NCBI GenBank assembly: GCA_024639745.1
Contig: JAHEHW010000111.1
Coordinates: 1 to 6,240 of the forward strand
From: Salaquimonas sp.
GTDB taxonomy: Bacteria > Pseudomonadota > Alphaproteobacteria > Rhizobiales > Rhizobiaceae
Length of the DNA: 6,240 bases
Direction of reading: 5' to 3'
Position numbers and translations under genes: made by a program. Below, piece after piece: positions 1 to 6,240 of the stretch. Each line of letters starts with the position of its first letter. Position 1 is the stretch's first letter. The notes beneath the pieces were generated by a model that was not told the origin of the DNA, made no database searches, and worked only from the letters and a program-made list of their open reading frames with translations.

Positions 1-1199
1 TAGCCGATCAGACCGTATTCGAAGAGGCTATCGGGAAGCTGACCACCTCCAAGAAGCCGGTGATAAAGGCTGGCGGCGGTACGCGGGGTCATGACGAGAT
101 AATCCGAAAGCTCGCGGAGCGCATAGGCGCGGCGGTGGTGACTTCACCCGGTTCAACCGGGGTGCTTCCTGATGATCATCCGCAATTGATGCATGTCGGC
201 GGATCGAAGGGGTCGATCTCGGGTAATTACGCTATGGAGAATGCCGATCTTCTGATTGCCATCGGCACGCGAGGGGTCTGCCAGGCGGATTGTTCCGGAG
301 TCGGTTATCCGAATGCCGAGGCCGTCATCAATATCAATGGCGATTTGAACGATCTCATGCACTACGCTAATACAACTGGCCTTGCCGGTGATATCGGGGC
401 GGTCTGCTCTAAATTGCTCGACGCCATTGCGGGTTCCAATCTGCCGGATCAGACAGCCAGACAGGAATGGCTGTCCGCCTGCGCCGAGAAGAAGGCGGAA
501 TGGCAGGCGTTCAAGAACGCGCGTTATTCGAACGACGGACTCGATGATGCCATCTGGGGAAGGAAGGTCCTGACACAGCCGGCGGCGATAAAGATCGCAA
601 GTGATTTCGCCAAGGCTCAGGATGCGGTGAAATTTTTCGACGCTGGTGATGTTCAGGCCAATGGCTTCCAGATTGTCGAGGACGACAAGACCGGCGATAC
701 CTACACTGAAAGCGGGGCCAGTTATATGGGATTTGCGGTCTCGGCGCTCCTTGCCAGCGCCGCGGCAGACAAGCCGCGCTATGGCATAGCCTTTACCGGC
801 GACGGATCCTTTATGATGAACCCTCAGATACTTATCGATGGTGTCGAGCATGGTACGAAAGGAATGATCGTCCTTTTCGACAACCGTCGTATGGCGGCCA
901 TCACCGGACTGCAGCAGGCGCAATACGGTGCGGAATATAAAACGAATGATTCGGTGCCGGTCGATTATGTGCGACTCGCTTCATCCGTTTCTGGTGTGAA
1001 GGCAGTCTTCGGCGGTTATGACAGCGGATCGTTTGAGGCCGCTTTGAAAGAGGCTCGGGCGCATGACGGTTTATCGCTCGTCCATGTCCCGGTTTATTCG
1101 GGCGAAGACGAGCTCGGCGGAATGGGCGCCTACGGTTCCTGGAATGTCGGCAACTGGGTTGAAGACGTTCAGGCCCGCTATATCGAACAGAAGATTTGA
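1..1199 (+). CDS. Thiamine-diphosphate-dependent enzyme, acetolactate synthase/IolD-like (5' truncated by window edge)
   Basis: The frame is open from the left edge (first full codon at 3) to TGA at 1197-1199, giving 398 residues. A GTG at 60 is not the real start, because homologous sequence continues upstream of it. ThDP enzymes of this family are about 550-640 residues, so the N-terminal PYR domain with the catalytic Glu lies outside the window. What is seen: the central domain from about 51 (KKPVIKAGGGTRG), with the IGTRG segment and a VININGD stretch typical of this domain, then the C-terminal PP domain. Its ThDP/Mg motif starts GDGSFMMN (GDG at 798-806) and ends FDN (Asn at 882-884). 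The following LQQAQYG resembles IolD (trihydroxycyclohexane-dione hydrolase), where LQ follows DNRG, more than acetolactate synthase, which has WQ. Reaction by family: cleavage, decarboxylation or carboligation next to a carbonyl, in the cytoplasm. The substrate is unknown. A 12-nt gap to the aldehyde dehydrogenase suggests one operon. Superfamily is firm; the IolD-like subtype is tentative. Confidence 0.8.
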   Translation, partial: ADQTVFEEAIGKLTTSKKPVIKAGGGTRGHDEIIRKLAERIGAAVVTSPGSTGVLPDDHPQLMHVGGSKGSISGNYAMENADLLIAIGTRGVCQADCSGVGYPNAEAVININGDLNDLMHYANTTGLAGDIGAVCSKLLDAIAGSNLPDQTARQEWLSACAEKKAEWQAFKNARYSNDGLDDAIWGRKVLTQPAAIKIASDFAKAQDAVKFFDAGDVQANGFQIVEDDKTGDTYTESGASYMGFAVSALLASAAADKPRYGIAFTGDGSFMMNPQILIDGVEHGTKGMIVLFDNRRMAAITGLQQAQYGAEYKTNDSVPVDYVRLASSVSGVKAVFGGYDSGSFEAALKEARAHDGLSLVHVPVYSGEDELGGMGAYGSWNVGNWVEDVQARYIEQKI

Positions 1200-1211
1200 C
1201 CGGAGAGATTT

Positions 1212-2648
1212 ATGTATCAGGATTTTCAGCTTTACGTGAATGGGGAATGGGGGCCGGCACTGTCCGGCGCCACCAAACAGGTTTTCGATCCGGCGACCGA
1301 AGAAGTGGTCGGCAAGATCGCCGATGCCAGCGAGGCGGATCTCGACCGGGCATTGGAGGCAGCCGTGCACGGGTTCGAAATCTGGCGTAACACCGGCACT
1401 TGGGAGCGGGCCGCAAAGATTCGCAAGGTCGCTGATCTGATCCGCGAGCGGATCGACACCATTGCTGCGATCATGTCGATCGAGACCGGCAAGCCGCTGG
1501 CGGAAGCGACGGGCGAGACCAATGCGGCCGCAGACCAGTTCGAATGGTATTCGGAGGAAACCAAGCGCATTTACGGTCAGATCATCGGTTCCCGGACGCC
1601 GGACAGCAGGCTCTCGGTAATCTATCAGCCGGTTGGCGTCGTGGCGGCATTCTCTGCCTGGAACTTCCCCGCTCTGCTGCCGGCCCGGAAAATCGCGGCG
1701 GCACTGGGAGCAGGTTGTTCAATCATCATCAAACCGGCGGGCGAAGCACCCGGTTCCTGCGGTGCGCTCGTTCAAGCCTGTCATGATGCCGGAATTCCGG
1801 CCGGTGTCGTCAATTTCGTGACCGGCAATTCGGGCATGATCGCAAAGCACCTGGTTTCCACCCCCGTGGTGCGCAAGGTTTCGGTCACGGGTTCGGTCCC
1901 GGTCGGCAGACAAATCCTGCATCTGGCTGCAGATGGTGTAAAGAAGGTGACGATGGAGCTCGGCGGTCATGGGCCGGTGCTCGTTTTCCCGGATACCGAC
2001 GCGGAGGAAGCCGCGGCAACCTGTGCGGCGACTAAGTTCCGCAATTGCGGGCAAGTCTGCATATCGCCTACGCGGTTTTACGTGCACGAGGACAGCTACG
2101 ACGCGTTCTCGGACAAATTCGCCAAGGTCGCGAAGGGATTGAAAATCGGTCGGGGAATGGATGACGGCGTGCAGATGGGGCCGATGGCGAATTCCCGCGG
2201 ACTTGAGACAGTGAAGACCATGGTTGACGATGCGGTTTCCAAGGGGGCAGAAGTACTCGCGGGTGGGAAGGCTCCGTCCGGCTTCAATCGCGGGCATTTC
2301 TTCGAACCTACCGTTCTCGGTCGGGTTCCGGACGAGGCGATGGTGATGAATGAAGAGCCTTTCGGTCCGATCGCACCGATCGCGACGTTCAGGGATTATG
2401 ACGATGTTATCAAGCGGGCAAACAGTCTGCCGTTCGGACTGGCTGGCTACGTGTTCTCAAAGGATCTCGGCACCGCAACGCGGGCAGCGGAGGATCTCGA
2501 AGTGGGCATGGTCGGCGTCAATGAAATGTTGCTGGCAACGGCAGAAGCGCCGTTTGGTGGGATCAAGGAGAGCGGCATGGGACGCGAGGGCGGATCGCTC
2601 GGAATCCACGACTACCTGGAGCCGAAATACGTCAAGACAAAACTCTAG
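1212..2648 (+). CDS. NAD(P)-dependent aldehyde dehydrogenase, succinate-semialdehyde dehydrogenase (GabD-like) type
   Basis: This 478-residue protein is full length for the family (about 480). It oxidises an aldehyde to a carboxylate with NAD(P)+ in the cytoplasm. Visible landmarks in order: N-terminal LYVNGEWG (7-14); oxyanion Asn151 in AWNFP; cofactor-binding KPAGEAP (174-180); Rossmann segment SVTGSVPVG (224-232); general base Glu249 in MELGGHGP; catalytic Cys283 in NCGQVCISPTRFYV; EEPFGP (381-386); and C-terminal FGGIKESGMGREGG (448-461). The Cys-motif and C-terminal forms match succinate- and 2-oxoglutarate-semialdehyde dehydrogenases rather than MmsA or betaine-aldehyde types. The position that often holds Glu in NAD-specific enzymes is Gly177, with Glu at 178, so NAD versus NADP preference is open. 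The ATG at 1212 has GGAGAG at 1202-1207, 4 nt away. Its neighbours suggest it takes an aldehyde made by the ThDP enzyme or downstream of the dehydratase. Candidates from relatives are succinate semialdehyde, 2-oxoglutarate semialdehyde, sulfolactaldehyde or a short hydroxy-aldehyde; none is proven. Confidence 0.9.
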   Translation: MYQDFQLYVNGEWGPALSGATKQVFDPATEEVVGKIADASEADLDRALEAAVHGFEIWRNTGTWERAAKIRKVADLIRERIDTIAAIMSIETGKPLAEATGETNAAADQFEWYSEETKRIYGQIIGSRTPDSRLSVIYQPVGVVAAFSAWNFPALLPARKIAAALGAGCSIIIKPAGEAPGSCGALVQACHDAGIPAGVVNFVTGNSGMIAKHLVSTPVVRKVSVTGSVPVGRQILHLAADGVKKVTMELGGHGPVLVFPDTDAEEAAATCAATKFRNCGQVCISPTRFYVHEDSYDAFSDKFAKVAKGLKIGRGMDDGVQMGPMANSRGLETVKTMVDDAVSKGAEVLAGGKAPSGFNRGHFFEPTVLGRVPDEAMVMNEEPFGPIAPIATFRDYDDVIKRANSLPFGLAGYVFSKDLGTATRAAEDLEVGMVGVNEMLLATAEAPFGGIKESGMGREGGSLGIHDYLEPKYVKTKL

Positions 2649-2660
2649 AGCGAGCCGCCC

Positions 2661-4379
2661 ATGACCAAGGAGACCGAAGGCGGGCTGGCCCGCGGCCTGA
2701 CCAACTATGGTGACAAGGATTTCGCGACTTATCTCAGGCGCTCGTTCGCCAGTTCCATGGGGTATTCGCGTGAAATGCTGTCGAAAAAAATCGTCGGTAT
2801 CGCCTATACCCCATCCGGCTTCAACAATTGCCATCGGCATTTTCCCGATATGCTAGAAGCCGTGAAACGCGGTGTTCTGGCTGCAGGCGCCTTGCCGATC
2901 GAGTTCCCGACGATTTCACTTGGCGAGGTTTTCCTCAATCCGACGAGCCTGAAATTCCGCAATCTCATGTCAATGGACACTGAGGAGATGATCCGCGCGC
3001 AACCGATGGATGCAGTCGTCCTAATGGGCGGGTGCGACAAGACCGTTCCGGCGCAATTGATGGGTGCGGCCTCGGCGGATATTCCGGCGATCCAGATCGT
3101 TGCCGGGCCGATGATGACTTCGAAATATGGTGAGGAACGCCTCGGCGCCTGTACGGACTGCAGGCGTTTCTGGGGCAAATACCGCGCCGGCGAAATCGAC
3201 AGCGAGCAGATTGGCAAGATCGAAGCGAGGCTGGCGACGACGGCCGGCACCTGTGCCGTCATGGGTACGGCTTCAACCATGGCCTGCATCACCGAAACAC
3301 TCGGCATGTCGCTTCCGGGTACCGCGGCAATCCCGGCGGTAAATGCCGACCGCCTACGTTCCGCGGAAGCAACCGGGGCGGCAGCCGTCAACCTTATCGC
3401 CAATCCGCTTCGACCAGGCCAGGTCATTACCCGGGGGTCCGTTGAAAATGCGCTGCGAGTGCTGCTTGCGCTAGGCGGCTCGACCAATGCGATCATTCAC
3501 CTGACGGCGATTGCGGGTCGGCTCGGTATTGATGTACCGCTCAGTTGGCTAAACGAACTTTCGGATACCACGCCGGTACTCGTCAATCTGAAGCCGGTCG
3601 GCTCTCACTACATGGAAGACTTCTTCTATGCTGGTGGTATGGGTGCGGTGCTGCGAGAATTGAAACCGCTTCTCAATCTGGATTGCCTGACGGTAACCGG
3701 AGAAACACTTGGCGAACGCTTGGAGTTACCTTCCGATCCGGTGGATCGAAACGTTATCGCGGCTGCGGAAAATCCATACGAACCGCAGGGAGGTTTGGTT
3801 GCCTTGTTCGGGTCGCTCGCCCCACGCGGTGCAATCCTCAAGCGCTCTGCCGCCGACAAGAACCTTTTCGAGCTGGAGGGCAGGGCGGTTGTCTTCAACT
3901 CCCTTGAGGATCTTGCCGCCAGAATCGATGATCCGGAGCTGGAAATCTCCGAGAATGATTTTCTCGTTCTTCAGAATGCAGGTCCGAAAAGCGATACCGG
4001 CATGCCCGAGGCAGGCTATCTTCCGATTCCGAAGAAACTGGCGTCGAAAGGCGTTAAAGACATGGTGCGTATTTCTGATGCGAGAATGTCTGGTACGGCT
4101 TTCGGCACTATTGTACTACACGTTACGCCAGAAGCTGTCGAAGGTGGCCCTTTGGCGCTTGTTCAAACGGGAGATCGCATTAAGTTATCGGTAGCGAACC
4201 GGCGGATCGATCTTCTCGTCGAGGAGGGGGAACTCGAAAAACGCAGGAAAACATTGCAGCTGAAACGTCGGGATCCTAAGACGCTTCGCGGCTATGATAG
4301 GCTTTATGCCGAGGAAGTTCTGCAAGCCGATCAGGGCTGCGATTTCCGTTTCCTTTTGCGTCCGGAAGCGCAAAGTTAA
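2661..4379 (+). CDS. IlvD/Edd-family Fe-S dehydratase, probably a sugar-acid (aldonate) dehydratase
   Basis: This 572-residue protein is close to the length of L-arabinonate dehydratase of Rhizobium leguminosarum (about 579). Family reaction: Mg2+- and Fe-S-dependent removal of water from a 2,3-dihydroxy acid, giving a 2-keto-3-deoxy acid. Three Cys fit the cluster ligands: Cys57 (GFNNCHRHF), Cys125 (GGCDKT) and Cys198 (TAGTCAVMG). Glu89 (SLGEVF), Asp126 and Lys127 fit the Mg site, with Lys normally carbamylated. Ser477 in SDARMSGTAFG fits the catalytic base. The order and spacing match the arabinonate enzyme, whose ligands I recall as Cys59, Cys127 and Cys200, with Ser480. GACTDCRRFWGKYRAGEID (162-180) and the C-terminal VLQADQGCDFRFL (553-565) are marks of sugar-acid dehydratases. 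The residues before Cys57 (TPSGFNN) differ from the usual W(S/N)(D/E)xxP form. The ATG at 2661 has only weak GAG/CGAG (2648-2654) upstream, but the frame is closed by the previous gene's stop, and the next in-frame ATG (codon 34) would cut into conserved sequence. Biosynthetic IlvD is unlikely. Confidence 0.85.
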   Translation: MTKETEGGLARGLTNYGDKDFATYLRRSFASSMGYSREMLSKKIVGIAYTPSGFNNCHRHFPDMLEAVKRGVLAAGALPIEFPTISLGEVFLNPTSLKFRNLMSMDTEEMIRAQPMDAVVLMGGCDKTVPAQLMGAASADIPAIQIVAGPMMTSKYGEERLGACTDCRRFWGKYRAGEIDSEQIGKIEARLATTAGTCAVMGTASTMACITETLGMSLPGTAAIPAVNADRLRSAEATGAAAVNLIANPLRPGQVITRGSVENALRVLLALGGSTNAIIHLTAIAGRLGIDVPLSWLNELSDTTPVLVNLKPVGSHYMEDFFYAGGMGAVLRELKPLLNLDCLTVTGETLGERLELPSDPVDRNVIAAAENPYEPQGGLVALFGSLAPRGAILKRSAADKNLFELEGRAVVFNSLEDLAARIDDPELEISENDFLVLQNAGPKSDTGMPEAGYLPIPKKLASKGVKDMVRISDARMSGTAFGTIVLHVTPEAVEGGPLALVQTGDRIKLSVANRRIDLLVEEGELEKRRKTLQLKRRDPKTLRGYDRLYAEEVLQADQGCDFRFLLRPEAQS

Positions 4380-4396
4380 GGGGATTTTTCAAATCC
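4354..4396 (+). other. Two short inverted repeats at the dehydratase/pntA junction
   Basis: Seen directly: TTTGCG (4355-4360) pairs perfectly with CGCAAA (4369-4374) across an 8-nt loop, ending 2 nt before the dehydratase stop codon. GGATTT (4382-4387) pairs perfectly with AAATCC (4391-4396) across a TTC loop. Neither is followed directly by a clear T-run, so this is not a textbook intrinsic terminator. They could be weak attenuators, an RNA processing site or chance. The rest of the gap, to 4430, holds the pntA ribosome binding site. I see no convincing -35/-10 pair. Confidence 0.4.
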
Positions 4397-4430
4397 GGCT
4401 TTGTAAAGAGCGAAGAACAGGGAGCCAGGA

Positions 4431-6005
4431 ATGAAGTTAGGTACGCCTAAAGAGACGCATGCTGGTGAAGCGCGGGTCGCGATGACCCCCGAAAGCGCGC
4501 AGCAGCTGCAAAAGCTCGGCTACGAGTGTATCATCGAAACGAAAGCTGGGGAGACCGCCGGGTTTCCCGATAAGGCCTACAAGGATGCCGGCGTCAAGAT
4601 CGTGAAGACCGGAGCGACGCTGTTCAAGGAAGCGGATATCGTCGCCAAGGTGCGGCCACCGACAGAAACGGAAGTCAAGCGCCTGAAAAAGGGACAAACG
4701 CTGATCAGCCTGTTTTATCCGGCTCAGAACGAAAAGCTGATGGAGATGGCGAAGGAAAAGGGCGCCAATGTCATCGCCATGGACATGGTGCCGCGTATTT
4801 CCCGCGCGCAGAAAATGGACGTGTTGTCCTCGATGGCAAATATTGCCGGCTATCGCGCGGTTATCGAAGCGGGAAACAATTTCGGCCGTTTCTTCACCGG
4901 TCAGGTGACCGCTGCCGGCAAAGTGCCGCCGGCGAAGGTCCTTGTGATTGGTGCAGGTGTTGCGGGCCTTGCGGCAATCGGGACAGCCACATCGCTTGGC
5001 GCCATCACCTATGCTTTCGATGTGCGGCCGGAAGTGGCGGAGCAGATCGAGGCAATGGGCGCGGAGTTCGTCTATCTCGATTTCGAGGAGGAGCAACAGG
5101 ACGGTGCTTCGACAGGCGGTTATGCAGCCCCTTCATCGCCGGAATTCCGCGAAAAACAGCTTGAGAAATTCCGCGAGCTTGCTCCGGATATCGATATCGT
5201 GATCACCACTGCCCTGATCCCGGGCCGCGATGCGCCAAAGCTGTGGCTCAAGGACATGGTCGAGGCAATGAAACCCGGTTCGGTGGTCGTCGATCTGGCC
5301 GCCGAGCGCGGAGGCAATTGCGATCTGACCGAAATGGACAAGAAGGTTGTCTCCGACAACGATGTCACGATCATAGGCTATACGGATTTCCCGTCGCGCA
5401 TGGCCACGCAGAGTTCGACATTGTTCTCGAACAATGTGCGTCACATGATGACCGATCTGACGCCTGAAAAGGACGGCAAGGTCAATCACAACATGGAAGA
5501 CGATGTCATTCGGGGTGCGACGGTCAGTTATGATGGCGAGATCACCTATCCGCCGCCGCCGCCGAAAGTGCAGGCGATTGCCCAACAACAGAAAAAGGAA
5601 AAGCCTAAGGAACTCACGCCGGAGGAAAAACGCGAGAGGGAAATGCAAGCCTTCCGCGAACAGACCAAGCAGCAGGTTACAATTCTGGCTGCTGGGGTCG
5701 TTCTCATGGGGCTTCTGGGGCTCGTTGCCCCGGCGAGCTTTATGCAGCATTTCATTGTGTTCGTGCTTGCCTGTTTCGTTGGTTTCCAGGTGATCTGGAA
5801 CGTAGCCCATTCACTGCATACGCCGCTGATGGCGGTCACCAATGCGATTTCGTCGATCATTATCGTTGGTGCATTGCTGCAAATCGGCTCGGGTTCCAGC
5901 CTCGTAATGGTGCTTGCCGCTCTGTCGGTCTTCATGGCCGGCATCAATATTTTTGGCGGTTTTCTCGTCACGCGGCGCATGCTCGCCATGTTCCAGAAAT
6001 CGTAA
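4431..6005 (+). CDS. pntA: Proton-translocating NAD(P)+ transhydrogenase, alpha subunit (fused PntA)
   Basis: This 524-residue protein is the alpha subunit of the inner-membrane transhydrogenase, which uses the proton-motive force to pass hydride from NADH to NADP+. Residues 1-372 form the cytoplasmic NAD(H) domain: MKLGTPKE start, the RQD loop with Arg122, Gln127, Asp130 and Ser133 in PRISRAQKMDVLSS, the Rossmann GAGVAGL (174-180) with Asp197 at the end of the second strand (fits NAD), the mobile-loop Tyr231, and TTALIPG (259-265). A PPPPP tract (374-378) then leads into a Lys/Glu/Gln-rich linker (about 380-415). Four hydrophobic spans follow at about 416-436, 438-460, 464-486 and 488-512. 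NAHSLHTPLMAVTNAIS-type sequence is typical of PntA membrane parts. The size and four spans match the fused E. coli form (about 510 residues), not the split PntAA/PntAB of Rhodospirillum rubrum. AGGGAG at 4419-4424 sits 6 nt before the ATG. pntB follows after 12 nt. Confidence 0.95.
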   Translation: MKLGTPKETHAGEARVAMTPESAQQLQKLGYECIIETKAGETAGFPDKAYKDAGVKIVKTGATLFKEADIVAKVRPPTETEVKRLKKGQTLISLFYPAQNEKLMEMAKEKGANVIAMDMVPRISRAQKMDVLSSMANIAGYRAVIEAGNNFGRFFTGQVTAAGKVPPAKVLVIGAGVAGLAAIGTATSLGAITYAFDVRPEVAEQIEAMGAEFVYLDFEEEQQDGASTGGYAAPSSPEFREKQLEKFRELAPDIDIVITTALIPGRDAPKLWLKDMVEAMKPGSVVVDLAAERGGNCDLTEMDKKVVSDNDVTIIGYTDFPSRMATQSSTLFSNNVRHMMTDLTPEKDGKVNHNMEDDVIRGATVSYDGEITYPPPPPKVQAIAQQQKKEKPKELTPEEKREREMQAFREQTKQQVTILAAGVVLMGLLGLVAPASFMQHFIVFVLACFVGFQVIWNVAHSLHTPLMAVTNAISSIIIVGALLQIGSGSSLVMVLAALSVFMAGINIFGGFLVTRRMLAMFQKS

Positions 6006-6017
6006 GGGGAAATCGCA

Positions 6018-6240
6018 ATGGAATACGGATTTTCTACTGCCGTTTATATTATCGCGGCTGTTCTATTCATTCTTTCCCTGGGCGGTCTTTCCGGTCAGGA
6101 AAGCGCCAAGCGGGCCGTATGGTACGGCATTGCCGGTATGGGGCTGGCGGTTCTGGCAACATTGATGGGACCGGGCAGCGGTAACTGGTTACTATCCGTC
6201 GTTTTGGTTCTTGCCGGCGGTGCAATCGGCTGGTTCATCG
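6018..6240 (+). CDS. pntB: NAD(P) transhydrogenase beta subunit PntB, N-terminal part (cut by window edge)
   Basis: ATG at 6018 opens a frame that stays open to the right edge: 74 codons of a protein usually about 460-480 residues long. PntB supplies most of the membrane proton channel and the C-terminal NADP(H)-binding domain, and works with PntA. What can be seen is a first membrane span at about 8-22 (AVYIIAAVLFILSLG), the PntB hallmark LSLGGLSGQESAKR (19-32), a second span at about 35-50, and a third from about 57 to the edge. GGGGA at 6006-6010 lies 7 nt before the ATG. The 12-nt gap after pntA indicates co-transcription and probably coupled translation. The catalytic and proton-path residues lie outside the window. 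Assignment is strong from the N-terminal signature and position. Confidence 0.95.
   Translation, partial: MEYGFSTAVYIIAAVLFILSLGGLSGQESAKRAVWYGIAGMGLAVLATLMGPGSGNWLLSVVLVLAGGAIGWFI

Noticed and set aside
60..62. GTG as start of the first gene
   Set aside because: The 19 codons before it continue the same family sequence into the central domain, and the protein would lack its PYR domain; the true start is outside the window.
153..923. 256-codon open frame on the - strand opposite the ThDP enzyme
   Set aside because: It lies inside a gene with clear family motifs on the + strand; its translation shows no recognisable domain, and it fits a GC-rich antisense shadow.
2804..3496. 230-codon open frame on the - strand opposite the dehydratase
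   Set aside because: The + strand has intact Fe-S, Mg and catalytic motifs here; the antisense product is Ser/Ala/Arg-rich with no family resemblance.
2661..4379. Biosynthetic ilvD (dihydroxy-acid dehydratase) working with the ThDP enzyme as acetolactate synthase
   Set aside because: The dehydratase has sugar-acid signatures (GACTDCRRFW, VLQADQGCDF), the ThDP enzyme looks more IolD-like, no ilvN or ilvC is present, and an aldehyde dehydrogenase has no place in branched-chain amino acid synthesis.
4354..4396. Intrinsic terminator after the dehydratase
   Set aside because: The stems are only 6 bp and neither is followed by a T-run, so I list them as inverted repeats only.
5133..5810. 225-codon open frame on the - strand opposite pntA
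   Set aside because: It covers a well-conserved part of PntA and its Arg/His/Phe-rich product looks like a shadow, with no ribosome site or neighbour support seen.
5914..6165. 83-codon + strand frame across the pntA/pntB junction
   Set aside because: It overlaps the conserved C-terminus of PntA and the PntB start in another frame; PntB from 6018 has the family signature and a good ribosome site.

Overview
The window looks like a chromosomal stretch from an alphaproteobacterium, most likely a member of the Rhizobiales (Hyphomicrobiales). Reasons: the base composition looks to be in the high fifties % GC by eye, the genes are GC-rich and tightly packed on one strand, the dehydratase closely resembles rhizobial sugar-acid dehydratases, and the transhydrogenase alpha subunit has an alphaproteobacterial-style NAD domain. 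The assignment comes from remembered family sequences, not from a search.

All five genes lie on the + strand. Positions 1-4379 hold a catabolic-looking run of three genes separated by only 12 nt each: (1) the 3' two-thirds of a thiamine-diphosphate (ThDP) enzyme of the acetolactate synthase/IolD superfamily, cut by the left edge; (2) a complete aldehyde dehydrogenase of the succinate-semialdehyde dehydrogenase (GabD-like) type; (3) a complete IlvD/Edd-family dehydratase that looks more like a sugar-acid (aldonate) dehydratase than a biosynthetic dihydroxy-acid dehydratase. After a 51-nt gap with two small inverted repeats comes the pyridine nucleotide transhydrogenase operon: pntA (fused alpha subunit with four predicted membrane spans) and the first 74 codons of pntB, cut by the right edge.

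The first three genes suggest a short oxidative pathway. The dehydratase would turn a polyhydroxy acid into a 2-keto-3-deoxy acid, the ThDP enzyme would cleave or decarboxylate an alpha-keto or dione intermediate, and the dehydrogenase would oxidise the resulting aldehyde. I do not recognise this ThDP + GabD-like + IlvD/Edd trio as a textbook pathway, and the substrate cannot be read from the sequence. It is the best candidate here for something undescribed. The transhydrogenase is a housekeeping membrane enzyme that balances NADH and NADPH; its position after the catabolic genes may be coincidental or may link redox output to NADPH supply.

There is no tRNA, rRNA, CRISPR array, insertion sequence or long repeat that I can support, and no gene-free stretch above 51 nt.
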